Source: Megalopta genalis
Taxonomy: Eukaryota > Arthropoda > Insecta > Hymenoptera > Halictidae
Length of the DNA: 64,000 nt
NCBI RefSeq assembly: GCF_051020955.1
Contig: NC_135021.1
Location: 15,295,962-15,359,961 of the forward strand
Direction of reading: 5' to 3'
In this document: piece after piece, positions 35,101-45,095 of the stretch
How the letters are laid out: each line of letters opens with the position of its first letter
How positions within the stretch are numbered: the stretch's first letter is position 1
Made by a program: the position numbers and the translations under genes
The notes under the pieces: generated by a model
The model's input: the letters and a program-made list of their open reading frames with translations, nothing else
Told to the model about the DNA's origin: nothing
The model's database searches: none

Positions 35101-36804
35101 TAACGAACCACGATATTCTGAAATTACAGTGTGGCGGGAGCCGGGTTACAAGGTACCGGAAGACATAACGGAAAAAGGTAAGCATGTCTCGTGACCGTCG
35201 GGCTGACGTTACCGCTTTTGTTCGCCGAGCGCCGGCCGATGCTCGCGGAAATCGGATTCGCTTCTCACGGGGAGCGTCGCTAACGTTTCTCCTCTGTCTG
35301 TTTAGCGAAAATGGTGAGACAGCAGAAAAGGGAGAGCGAGAACAAACCACATATCAAGCGGCCTATGAACGCGTTCATGGTGTGGGCCAAGGACGAGCGG
35401 AGGAAAATATTGAAAGCATGCCCGGATATGCATAACTCCAACATATCCAAAATACTCGGTAAGTGTGAGAAATCGTCTTCATCGCCTTCTCCTTTGTAAC
35501 AACCGCATGGAGACTCTTGATGTGTCTTACCAGTTTGACGGTCTGTGTTGGACAACACTCGATGAAGAAGAACGACTTGGACAATGGAAGAACTATAATA
35601 TAGTCGTTCAAATCATCGAACTCCCCCTCAAATTGATATCAATTTAACCATTTTCTGTTATCACTAGAATCTTTACTGTATCTAGACCTCTTGGGTAATA
35701 TGCAAATGGCTCAAACCAAGACGATCAATTTAACCTTTTAGGCACGACGCGCCACTATAGTGGCTTCCGCGGATGTCATCTCTCTGAACGACGCGCCACT
35801 ATAGTGGCTTGCTCTAGTAGCTCACTCGCTCATCGTTTGAATCAAATAATCGTCTTCGTATGCATTGTTTCACACTTCTTTTGTCTTCACATCGATTTAC
35901 AATATACAGACTTATCTTAACAATATAACTGTTAACAATATAACTGTATCTTAACAATATACAGACAGAATATACAAACGCTCTGTACAGTACATATCAG
36001 ACTCTGCCGTCCAGAAAAATAGCCTCGCTCAGAATTCAGCCGTACCTAAAAGGTTAAGTAAACGATCTTGTCCATGCTCTCCCGAGTAGTTTGGATAACC
36101 GAGGTTCTACCGCGCCAAGAAATGCGTATACGATATCTCCTCGATCGCCTTGTAAACGAGTATACGAATTCCTCCGAACAATGCGTAGGGTTCAATTCTT
36201 CAAAAAACTGAGCGCGATGTAGAAGACTTCGAAAATCCGCAAGAATCGTCTGCCAGTAGTAATTAGACTCATCGTTTCCGGCGCTGGAACTGACTCGACC
36301 GTTCGTGTTACAGGTGCCAGGTGGAAAGCGATGTCCAATTCGGAGAAGCAGCCGTACTACGAGGAGCAGTCGCGTCTATCGAAGCTGCACATGGAGAAGC
36401 ACCCGGACTACAGATACCGGCCACGGCCGAAGCGTACCTGCATCGTGGACGGGAAGAAAATGCGGATCTCCGAGTACAAGACGCTGATGCGGCAGCGGCG
36501 ACAGGAAATGAGGCAGCTCTGGTGTCGGGACAGCGGCCCGGAAATGGGTTTCCTCTCTCCTGTTGGTTCGGACATGAGCTCGCAGCATCATCCAGGCTCG
36601 GGAGCAGGTCCTTCGGCGAGGCCGTCGGTTTCTCCGCCTGCGACGATGCTGAACGGCGGCGCAGCTGGTCCCAGCTCGGACCACCCTTCGTTCTACTACC
36701 CGCAGGACAGCCTGTCGCCGTCGGACATGATGAACTTCTCGCCGGAGAACTCTGGATCGATCGGCGGATACGACGCCAGTCCGCGGCACCACGACGAGGA
36801 TTGA
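29198..36804 (+). CDS. SoxD: SoxD-group HMG-box transcription factor (Sox5/6/13, Sox102F-like), 5' partial
   Basis: Six exons: 29198-29479, 30668-31043, 34240-34464, 35130-35177, 35306-35458 and 36314-36804 (stop TGA). All junctions are AG/GT and the phases agree, giving 524 residues plus stop. Residues about 8-48 are a Gln/Glu/Lys-rich coiled coil (IEMQRLQTEHLKRQQEH), the dimerisation region typical of SoxD proteins. PLNLT at 143-147 matches the CtBP corepressor-binding motif PLNLS of Sox6. The HMG box spans about 326-404 and is split by the last intron; it contains RPMNAFMVWAKDERRKIL and ends in the YRYRPRPKRTC tail. SoxD factors bind the minor groove at ACAAT-type sites and act in the nucleus as architectural regulators of differentiation. 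The first exon seen starts in phase 0 after an acceptor, so N-terminal exons lie upstream and were not found. Introns hold several MITEs. Confidence 0.95.
29480..30667. other. SoxD intron with a probable TTAA-type element
   Basis: TTAA at 29864 followed by CCCCTTGCACTATGACGAG, and TTAA at 30248-30251 preceded by GTGGCAAGAG, suggest a 388-bp TTAA element. A solo end of the TA-GACYGCGGAT family (TAGACCTCGGATTTTATGC) sits inside it at 30089. The short open frame at 29851-30081 lies in this element; residues such as NLLNMNVIHYFQEILFVRDQ vaguely recall piggyBac-type transposase, but I cannot confirm it. Confidence 0.45.
31458..31706 (-). mobile_element. TTAA-flanked MITE, family C, copy 3, inverted, in a SoxD intron
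   Basis: 249 bp between TTAA at 31458-31461 and 31703-31706. It lies opposite to copies 1 and 2: its left end CCCTTTGCACTCGAAGCC corresponds to their right end. Its right end read on the - strand is CCCTTTGCGCTCGAGTGACG. Confidence 0.92.
31707..32976. other. SoxD intron, non-coding
   Basis: An AAGAAGAAG run near 31860 and CA/AC-rich sequence at 32040-32065. GGGCAATTTTGACGAGCATA near 31975 resembles the arm of the hairpin at 22905. No exon seen. Confidence 0.4.
32977..33187. mobile_element. TA-flanked fold-back MITE, family M, copy 2, in a SoxD intron
   Basis: 211 bp, TA at 32977-32978 and 33186-33187. Ends are ACAGTAATGTTTCCCTAACT and (- strand) ACAGTAATGTCTCTCTAATA. The two halves are complementary through the blocks GAGATACGATTATT and AATAATCGTATCTC, leaving a small loop. 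Confidence 0.92.
33188..34239. other. SoxD intron with TA-GACYGCGGAT family fragments
   Basis: CAGACTGCTGATCTCTGTGC at 33491, with the GTTTACAAGAAACAGGAAAC block downstream, is a solo end. About 33767-34021 is a probable diverged full copy: ACTGTGGAGTTTATGCATTT on the left and ACTGTGGAGAATAAAATGG on the - strand at the right. Confidence 0.5.
34465..35129. other. SoxD intron, non-coding
   Basis: 665-bp intron between exons 3 and 4 of the visible gene. No repeat recognised. Confidence 0.6.
35730..36057. mobile_element. TTAA-flanked MITE, family D, in the intron that splits the HMG box
   Basis: TTAA at 35730-35733 and 36054-36057 with ends CCTTTTAGGCACGAC and (- strand) CCTTTTAGGTACGGC. 328 bp. 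The left subterminal region repeats ACGACGCGCCACTATAGTGG twice (35744 and 35788), each holding the perfect palindrome GCCACTATAGTGGC; the first starts 21 bp from the element edge. A tandem ATCTTAACAATATA-type block lies near 35910-35965. Probably piggyBac-like and non-autonomous. Confidence 0.88.
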
Positions 36805-37439
36805 ACCGCAGCTCCGGGTCAGCCGCCATGGCCGCCCGGAGCTTCATCGTCCACAGCACCATCAACATCCAGACTCGGCCACGAGTTGTTCTGGTAACTG
36901 CAGCCTCGAGGTTCCCATTTGGTCCCCCGCGGACATCCAGGGAACGGGGAGGCCCGAAGAGACAACCGGCGCACTCCAAAGCCGCCATCAGGAACTCGAG
37001 AAGTGAGAAGCCTCGCTCGAGAGGTTGTGATATAACGATTCATTACTGTGCCATCGTACGACGAGGAGGAGGCTCTCCCGCGAACTGGAGCACTGCTTCC
37101 TGGACCCTGTGTCGCCTATCGAGGTCCACGAGGATCTCGAAGACGTCCTCGAGTCGGTAGCCCTCGGACAATTCATTGCTCGCGACCGATCTCGAAGAGA
37201 CTCATGCCGATCCCTACGAGCTACTTGGGGAAGCTCCCGGGGAAGAATTGGGCGACACGCATTCTGTTCTTCTGTGTAATCAAAAGCCGCGAGTGCAGCG
37301 GCGGAACCTGCGAACGATATGGTCTGATAGGTACTTTTCTAGATACAAGGGTGCGCCTGGTGCATCCACGCGCGCGTCTCGCGGGTGATGTCCGGACGAA
37401 GCGCGACCCTAGGATTATACATAAATAAATAAATGAATA

Positions 37440-37550
37440 AAAAACGAAATATATACATATATATATACGGACACACGCACATTATATATATATATACATA
37501 TATATACATATATACGTACATATGTATATGTATATATATTATACATACCT
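37440..37550. repeat. TA/CATA-rich microsatellite
   Basis: Imperfect ATATATACATATATAC repeats just after the candidate SoxD polyadenylation signal. Confidence 0.85.
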
Positions 37551-37727
37551 GATTTCTCGTAAGACTGCCATGTGTGTCAAGTGTGACCGGACTCGGCTTG
37601 ATCGCGTCTCGAGGCCGCTTCAAACACACCGCTCGGCACGATCGCGGTCGTGACGCGTATATGTATGTATTCTACATGTATGTGCGGGGTACTGTGCGCG
37701 GCCAAAAAGTCTTGTTCCTATTCCTTC

Positions 37728-37768
37728 TAGTGTGTGTGTATGTGTGTGCGCGCGCGCGTGTGCGTTCG
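37728..37768. repeat. TG/CG alternating purine-pyrimidine tract
   Basis: GTGTGTGTATGTGTGTGCGC followed by GCGCGCGTGTGCG; about 40 bp of alternating purine-pyrimidine, a potential Z-DNA former. Confidence 0.8.
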
Positions 37769-38689
37769 CGAGAGACGAGGAGAGAAAAAGAGAAGCTGAT
37801 CCGTTCTGTCGCATCTGACGGCGTGGTGGGCGAGTTCGTCTGGACGGGCCGTGGCCGGGAATCGCTTCATGGGGCACAGCTCTGGCTCCGAAGGCGCCGA
37901 GATTCGCGCGGAACAAGCTAGATTTTACTATCGGCTTTTCCAATCCGGGGGCGCCGACGCCCGCGTCCGCTCCAGACCGTCTATTTTTTCCGTATTGTCA
38001 CGCTATCACTGTATTCGCACCAAATTGGAGGGCGAGGGAGGGGCCAGAGAGCGAGAGGAATCGAAAAACACTCGATAGTACTTATAGTATTTTCGTCGTT
38101 AATTTATTCTATCCCTAATTGTAACGAGCGTGTCGACGGAATCGTTTGGTGGCCGGAGATCGTTCTGGAAGATCTTGGGGGGATCTAGACCTACCAACAG
38201 AGCCCGCTAAGACAGAGCGAATACGATGAGAAGAATTTCGCTAAGAGGAGACCGGAGGACAGCGAGGAATAGCGCCGTATGCGGGCAAAGGGAATAGGGG
38301 CACGCGCGACGTCAGTTTTTAGTACAATGTTACTGTAAAGAGAGGGAAGTTACGGGGGATTAGCGTTATTTATTGAAAGGATACACGCGAACAATCAAAT
38401 TCTAACGAGACGTTGTGTTTTGTTCTGTTTTGTTTTGTCGGATGTCCGGACAACTGTTACGTTTGATCCCGTCTTGTCGAGTCTGGGGGAGACTTCATTT
38501 GAACATGGTCACCATGTTGGTTCGGTGCTAGGGGGAAAACAAGGGGCACCGCAATAACGACGTGTGTACAGTGTCTCGCGATTCGAAGGAGCGTGTGTGT
38601 AATCGGACGGCAATGATTGGGAGCTCGATGTGATAATATTTATGTGCCAAATAGCGTTTTCGCGAGCCGGTGGCGGCTCCTGTGCAGAT

Positions 38690-38745
38690 CGAGAAAGAAC
38701 GAGAGTGAGAGAAAGAGAGTGTGAAAGAGAAAGAAAGAAAGAAAA

Positions 38746-38790
<45 letters not shown>
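38690..38790. repeat. GA-rich microsatellite
   Basis: About 100 bp of almost pure purine on the + strand, ending in a run of about 30 bp of GA repeats. Confidence 0.95.
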
Positions 38791-38792
<2 letters not shown>

Positions 38793-40939
38793 GTGTCTGA
38801 AAGAGCAAGGCCATCCGGTTCCGGGTCGCGGCGGAAGTTGGCTCGACGTTGAAGAGAACACGATGAACTTTTACGTCTCTCCTTTTTCACCGTTTCTTTT
38901 TGTTATTTATATATATTGTAATCAGTGCAATTCTATACAAGGTACCTAATATAATTTTATAAAGAGAGCCAGTATCCTCGATGCATCTGCGCCCGTGTTT
39001 TTTTTTCTCGTTTTTCTTCGGGTCGGTTCGGTTCAAAAACGTACCGCGGCCGGCGCGGCGGCAGACACGATATAGCTTAATGTTGATATAATAATTTATT
39101 TTATGTATATACATGGATTTGTACAATTGTGTCGGCGGTACTTGGCCGATCAGAACGGCCCGATGCAAGAGAACGTGTCGATACTATTAATGTACAGTGT
39201 AACTATATTGTGATGTATCCGCGTAGCGACATTATACCGATGTAATTATCCCCCGAGACGAGGACACCGTAGATTTAACGATGTTAAAATTTGCGATTTA
39301 CATATTCTTATTTTTCATGGTCATTATTACGTCTATCGATTATCCTTTAAATATTATTATTAACTGTCATCCATTTTTAATTTTAGCACTATTATTATCG
39401 CTATTCTTATGATTATTTTTCTCTCTTTTCTTTCTGTTTCTTTTTTTTTTTTTTTTTAATATCCTTATTACGCATAGCAATAGAGGTTGTACGTGCCAGT
39501 TCAGACGACGACGACGCTGATGAAGTTCGTTGGTCGTTCGCGCGCTCGAATACTCAAATTTCCGCGTCGCGTCGTTTATGCAATCGGACACTTTACTTAC
39601 CTTGTGTTCAACGATGAGGAAATCGCTCCCAGAAACACAGATTTACACTGGAAACTACTGCACCTGCTCGAAATTCGACCACTTCTTTTTTCCTTCTTCT
39701 TCGTAGCCGGTTCAATCCCATTTGATCCATAGCTCAAGTCGTATTCGGTCCACCAGCAAAACAATGACGACTAATTAGTTGACATCAAATCGAAGGAAGG
39801 GTCGACTCGAAACAATTCTCATTCTCATATCCTCTCATTTGATACCTGTGCTTACAAAAAATTATATATAATTAGAAAAAAGCTGATCTACTACCGGTGA
39901 CCATTGGTCATCCCTTAAAAATAAGAAATTTGGTCGAGTAATATAGTTGAGGATTTTTATTTCATTAAACCGGCAAAATTAGCATTTTTATTTAGTAGAA
40001 AATGATTAAGCTCCAACAGCAAGTCAACTAACAGCAGCCATTGAGAGTCCTGTTAGCAGACTTTCGGTAGCTGAAGCGTTATCAGAAATATTTCTAAGAC
40101 CATGCTAGAACTAACAGGAAAGAACATAAGTGATTACGAAGCCTAGGTAAAATCTTACAATCGAATCGATTCTTTCTTCGAACGAAAACTGCATCGTTTC
40201 CTATTGTGCCATATCTTTGTGATCACCGGAAACCAATTTTCTCCACAGTCCTCTTCAGCTTCAAGTCACGGAAAGTAAATTCGGAATCGCGTGCGTAGAC
40301 TCGGCTCGTGCCTTCCTCGTTTTCAATTCTTTCGAAATTTGTTCAGCGTGGTGTTTGCTTTAGAATTAATCTCAGTTCTGCATTCCATGGATCGTGATCC
40401 AGCGATCCTCATAACGGAAGATCGCATCGGTTCTCTTTCCAAGAAAATTCTAGCGCGAGTTACCTCTCTCTGGCCCCTGTTTCATGAATTAATTTCTTCC
40501 TTATTTCTTTTTGCCTTTTCTTCTTCGATTCATTTTCTTTTCTTCTCTTGTAGAGACAAACATTTCGCGATTAATGCACTCGCTGTGCAAGTTCGATCGG
40601 CTCTTGAGAAACCGCAACCATGCGCGAATGCGAACTGTACGAATAGTAAATTGTAAAACGACTACATAAACTAATATTATAGTAATATCTAACGTAACAA
40701 ACAAAAAAAAAAAGAATGGTGAACACTAACATCCAATCTCAATATTCCAAGAATTCACTTCATTTACATGTACGTTGTTGTTAATGGTATGAACAAAAAA
40801 AAAAGTATAATAAAATAACGCTTTACCGAAATTCAATCTTAGTTTTAGGTATACAACGTTATTTCTAGAAGAAACTTGTATGTACGTGCCGTGTACATAG
40901 TTTATCCATTAACGGTGAACATGAGAGAAGGACAAAAGA

Positions 40940-40998
40940 AAATCGAGAAAGAGAGAGAGAGATAGAAGCGTGTACGTGTGTGTGTGTGTGTGTGTGTG
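40940..40998. repeat. GA then GT microsatellite
   Basis: A short GAGAGA run followed within 20 bp by GTGTGTGTGTGTGTGTGTG. Confidence 0.9.
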
Positions 40999-41831
40999 AA
41001 CGATAATGAGAGAAAGAAAGAGTATAAAAATCAGTCAAAATGCATGTTTGAATGCGAATTACATTCTCGCGGTCGTCTCATCACTACCGTCGTCAGTGCA
41101 CGTTAATTAATCGGTGTCTCGATAGCGTACAATCAAAATATTGTATTTTAAGATCAGTGAGATACCATCACTGTCCACGGTATCCGCTTTTTAATTAACA
41201 CGATCGACAAGCGTTTCGCGGAGGAACCCATTTCCGGTAGTGTTAAGACGAACGTAAAACAAGCATATAATAGGAACAAAGGGAAAATCATACTTGGAAG
41301 TAAAGCATACATAAATTGGTAGCAGCACACCGCGAAACACACGATATTAACGATCATTCTGTATAAGGGAATTACGTTCTGATAGGGAATCCCCGATAGC
41401 ATTTGCAGAGTTCGACTTATTTTACTGATCCATAAGGCACCTTAAGCTGGCTGTGATTCATAACTCTAACGATTCTGTTTCTAATCCACTAACACCCCCC
41501 ATTGTTCATACTGCATACATCAAAATAATGTGTACAATTAAATGCGGAAGCATCGACAACACGAATGTCTTCTCTGGCGGTGTGCGCGTGCATCTACCAA
41601 GATCATTTTCCCTCATAGATAGCGACATCAAATGCACTGTATCACATAGAAGAGCAGCACTATTATAAACATAGATATATGATTATATTTATTATAATAA
41701 TTTGAGAGTTAGGTATTCTTTGTTGTTTGTATTTTACAAGCGTAACCATTATTATACATAAATAAATAACTATATAAATGAATGAAACATCATGCGTCCA
41801 TTCTTTGTAAAAATAAACTCCTGACAACGTC

Positions 41832-41837
41832 TTTATT
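41832..41837 (-). promoter_or_regulatory. POLR3C polyadenylation signal overlapping the stop codon
   Basis: On the - strand the end reads CAC TAA ATAAAG, so AATAAA shares its first base pair of positions with the TAA stop. If used, the 3' UTR would be only about 20-30 nt. Another AATAAA on the - strand is at 41688-41693. Confidence 0.55.
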
Positions 41838-44196
41838 TAGTGATAACGTAGATACATCGTCAACAGAAAAAGCGTGTCGTCTATCTGCAACTCGGTCACA
41901 CTCAGTTTTTTTATCGTGCTTTGAACCTTTTCTAATTGTTGTTTCTCAGACGGGGTCATAAGTTCGGCAATCTACAAAATTCCAAAACAGTGTAGAAATT
42001 AATTTCCTGGTATGATTATTAGATCTATTTGCTACGGGGTTATATATATATATCTAGATAGAAAAAAAATTAATTTTTCAAAAATATTTTTCTGCAAAGG
42101 TGCTACCCTTAAAATGTTTTCTTCAACAAACTTTAAAAAATTAAGAATTTACAATTAAGAAGATTAATAAATTATAATTGAAAAAATTAAGAAACACAAA
42201 GCGAAAATTCCCAAATATAATACTCATTTTATTATTCCTATTTACAACACCCTAATCAGCAATCAATTGCACAACACAGCACGATCCTACCATAATTACG
42301 ATATAATTGCAACGGAATATGTACCTCTGCCAGTTGTTCTTCTGTAGCACCGTGTTCTTTCAAATTGCTTGTTAGAGTCTGCATCCGTAATTGTTTATCT
42401 ATCATTCGCTTGTTACTCGCTATCTCGTACTCCCTTCTTTGCATGGTATTGTACAATGCGTGGTAACAATGTTCGACTACCATGCCAACGACTAGATTCA
42501 GATCAATGTGGAATAAGAAAAAAGTTTTCATCGGTGCGGCCGATACACCGGTTTTCTTTATTTCCTGCATCTGCAGGTAATTTTCTTGTAATAATGTATA
42601 CGTTAAGTGTTTAGCTTCTTTTGCTGGAATCATAGCTAATTGCTGTATTTGTTCTTGCTCGATGTATTTCCTATCGCGGACTAACCTAGAGTATATAAAA
42701 TATTCGCTTTATCTATAACAAACTGAATGTAATGTACATAAAACGAATGTAATGAGTCTGTGTAATATACCTAAAAATTCTGGCTGCTTTTGAACCAAAT
42801 CTCTCCATCACAACATTTTCTAATGTGGCCCATGCTAACTGATGAAAAGCTTCCTTCATATTAACGCTGTACTGCCCTCCTCCGGCATGGCCAACCTTTT
42901 TTAGGAACTGACTAGTGTCTTTCTCTGCAGTAAAACACTAGTTAACATTCTACATAAACTCTGAGTAATTTCTAAAATCTATTGGCATCAATGATACTTA
43001 CCAATAAGACGTAAGTATTGGTCAAGATGCTGAGTAAGGACTGGATAATTAATCTTTCTGACTGCATCTTTAATCTCTATGAGGGGTATTGGGTTGGACG
43101 TGTCTGCCCATGAAGCTGTACGCAAATACATAAGAAAAAGCAGTTGCCTCATTAACTCTGCTGCATTTTCATCCAGTCTGTTGCGCATAGCTGATATAAT
43201 AATTTGATCCCTATAGATTATATTGCGAGTTCCTTACATGTCTTGTGTTTATTGAGATTCTTGTTATTCTTACCTAAAGTCCTGGGTAAAACGATCGATA
43301 TTTACTTTCCAATATATTTTACTGTCCCCAGCATCTTCATTACCACCCTCAAGTTGTTTACTGATTGCGGGTAAATTAAGATTTGGCAAATTAAAATCTG
43401 GTTTCTCCATAGCTGCTTCCTCAGGCAATTCGGCATATAAACTACGTATCAGGAACTGATTTTTGATTAGCAATTCCAATTTATCTTTCAATAGTGGGAT
43501 CGAGACTTGTGAGTCAGCTAAAAATTAATTGTTGTATAAATAGAATGAATGAGAAAGTTTCATGAATTTATTTTTAGTGGTACTAGAAAGTCAAGTTTAC
43601 ATACAAGATGATTGTTCAATCCTTCTGTATGTTCTCACCAGTATTTCAGAAGCAGTAATATATCCATTTTTTAATACTTCTTCTAACATCATTTCTGCTT
43701 CATCCCCACACACTGTTTTTGTAAAAAACATATACCTATTCAAAATAAAATAGCTAATGCATACACACATTATTTTGCAGGGTATAGTTATAATATAAAT
43801 TATAAAATGTCATTACCTTGAGTACCTAAGAATGATTATGATCCTTTCATAAATTAATGAATATTCCATTCCTCTTTCAGTTTGTCTAGGTACAACTATA
43901 TCATACCTAATTAAAACACATAATGCCTCTTTTATCTAAAAAGAGAAGTGCATACGATCACAGTATCCTATTGTGAAGAATATTATTGAGGAACAGTTTC
44001 ATTAATTGCTACTTTTTTTCCAAACAGACTATAGTGCATACATTTTTACCTTAGCTAAAGTAAGATGAGTTGTATGTCGAAGTAAATTCAATGGTTTCGT
44101 ACCAAATTTCATTAAATCGTCACCTACAGTTTGAACAATTGGCCCAAAGTGTTCGAGTAAAATGGAAGAACACAATTTCCTGCATATCGTCGACAT
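41837..44196 (-). CDS. POLR3C: DNA-directed RNA polymerase III subunit RPC3
   Basis: Eight exons on the - strand: 44196-44050, 43935-43817, 43735-43605, 43517-43274, 43210-43002, 42924-42771, 42685-42325 and 41971-41837. GT-AG junctions and phases agree, giving 1500 nt and 499 residues, close to human POLR3C (534). The protein belongs to the RPC3-RPC6-RPC7 subcomplex that opens promoter DNA and helps recruit TFIIIB at tRNA and 5S genes in the nucleus. Residues 1-90 form the first winged helix (CSSILLEHFGPIVQ, LCVLIRYDIV); winged helices continue to about residue 330 (FTQDFRDQIIISAMRNRLDE, MERFGSKAARIFR); then AMIPAKEAK near 345; the C terminus is a helical hairpin ending in LQIDDTLFLLTMYLRYH. 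The acidic linker near 165-200 is shorter than in vertebrates, which explains the length. Introns are mostly 60-110 bp. The ATG chosen gives the same N-terminal spacing as the family. Confidence 0.97.
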
Positions 44197-45095
44197 GTTG
44201 GAATAAATTTTCTATCGAATTGGAGTGTAAAGAATATACTGCATTTAAATGCGATATCTGAAATACGTTTTATACATGAAACGATTGTTTCGCCAATTTA
44301 TTTGTATATAACCTCTTATAACATATTCTGATTGTATGAGAGAGAAGAGAAACTTCACCTTTATAACATTAACACAGTTTATCTTAAACATTTAAGGAGT
44401 GCACTTTGCGAATTATTTACGCTGCTATATCACTCATTTTTAAGTAGTAATTCCATACATGTTTGAATTCATGAACCTAGGATCCATGTGGAGAATACAC
44501 TTATTTGTGGTCAAACTAATTATCTTATCTGCCGCTTGGTGCAGCACAATGCAATAGCCATCGAAACTCTGGGCGTGAGCGCTCTCAATTTCTCTCTGAC
44601 TTAGGATACCTTAAATTTGAATCATTGAATTTACACGTTGAAAATATATCTGCGACACTCGTAAGAAACGTATTTCAATTAAAAACTCAACAGTACTAGT
44701 GCTTCGTGATCATTAAATTCACGAAATGTTGTTTCGTGCAGCTCCTTCATTCCATAGAAACAGTCCTAACGTTTTGTTAGTTATCATCACTTGTAAACGC
44801 GTGCTCCATGCATTTCCGAAAACCGTAAAATCATCGAACGCATCGAGAAGAGCGCAATATAAACGACAGAGATTTGCAAAGGAAATATTCGTTGTACTAA
44901 ACAAACTCGCGATTACTCAGAAGTTGTATTATTTAAGTTTGCGGCACCGTGGATTTAGAACTTCCGGCGGAACAGCATTGTCGCAGATGATCACGTGATC
45001 GAGGATTGAGTTCTTCGTTTGTGGCCACGAGGTTTTGTGGTGAAAATTAAGTTTACCGGGTGGAAAAGGCCCTATATTTTTGTATTTATACAAAA
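44197..45095. promoter_or_regulatory. Divergent POLR3C-NAA15 intergenic promoter region
   Basis: 899 bp separates the two start codons, which point away from each other. On the NAA15 side are an ETS-type site ACTTCCGG (44960-44967) and a palindromic E-box TCACGTGA (44991-44998) within GATCACGTGATC, about 100-135 bp before the ATG. Both motifs are common in housekeeping promoters. A shared bidirectional promoter is inference. Confidence 0.6.

Larger units (their letters stand above)
36805..41836. other. Probable long SoxD 3' UTR and intergenic region
   Basis: No exon seen. The opposite-strand open frame across the last SoxD exon is a shadow. A candidate AATAAA polyadenylation signal lies at 37424-37429 and another at 41761-41766; the true transcript end cannot be read from sequence. 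Simple repeats are listed separately. SoxD and POLR3C are convergent here. Confidence 0.5.

Noticed and set aside
36308..37160. Frames of 226 and 279 codons overlapping the last SoxD exon
   Set aside because: They are shadows of the GC-rich SoxD coding frame, which is supported by the HMG-box sequence.
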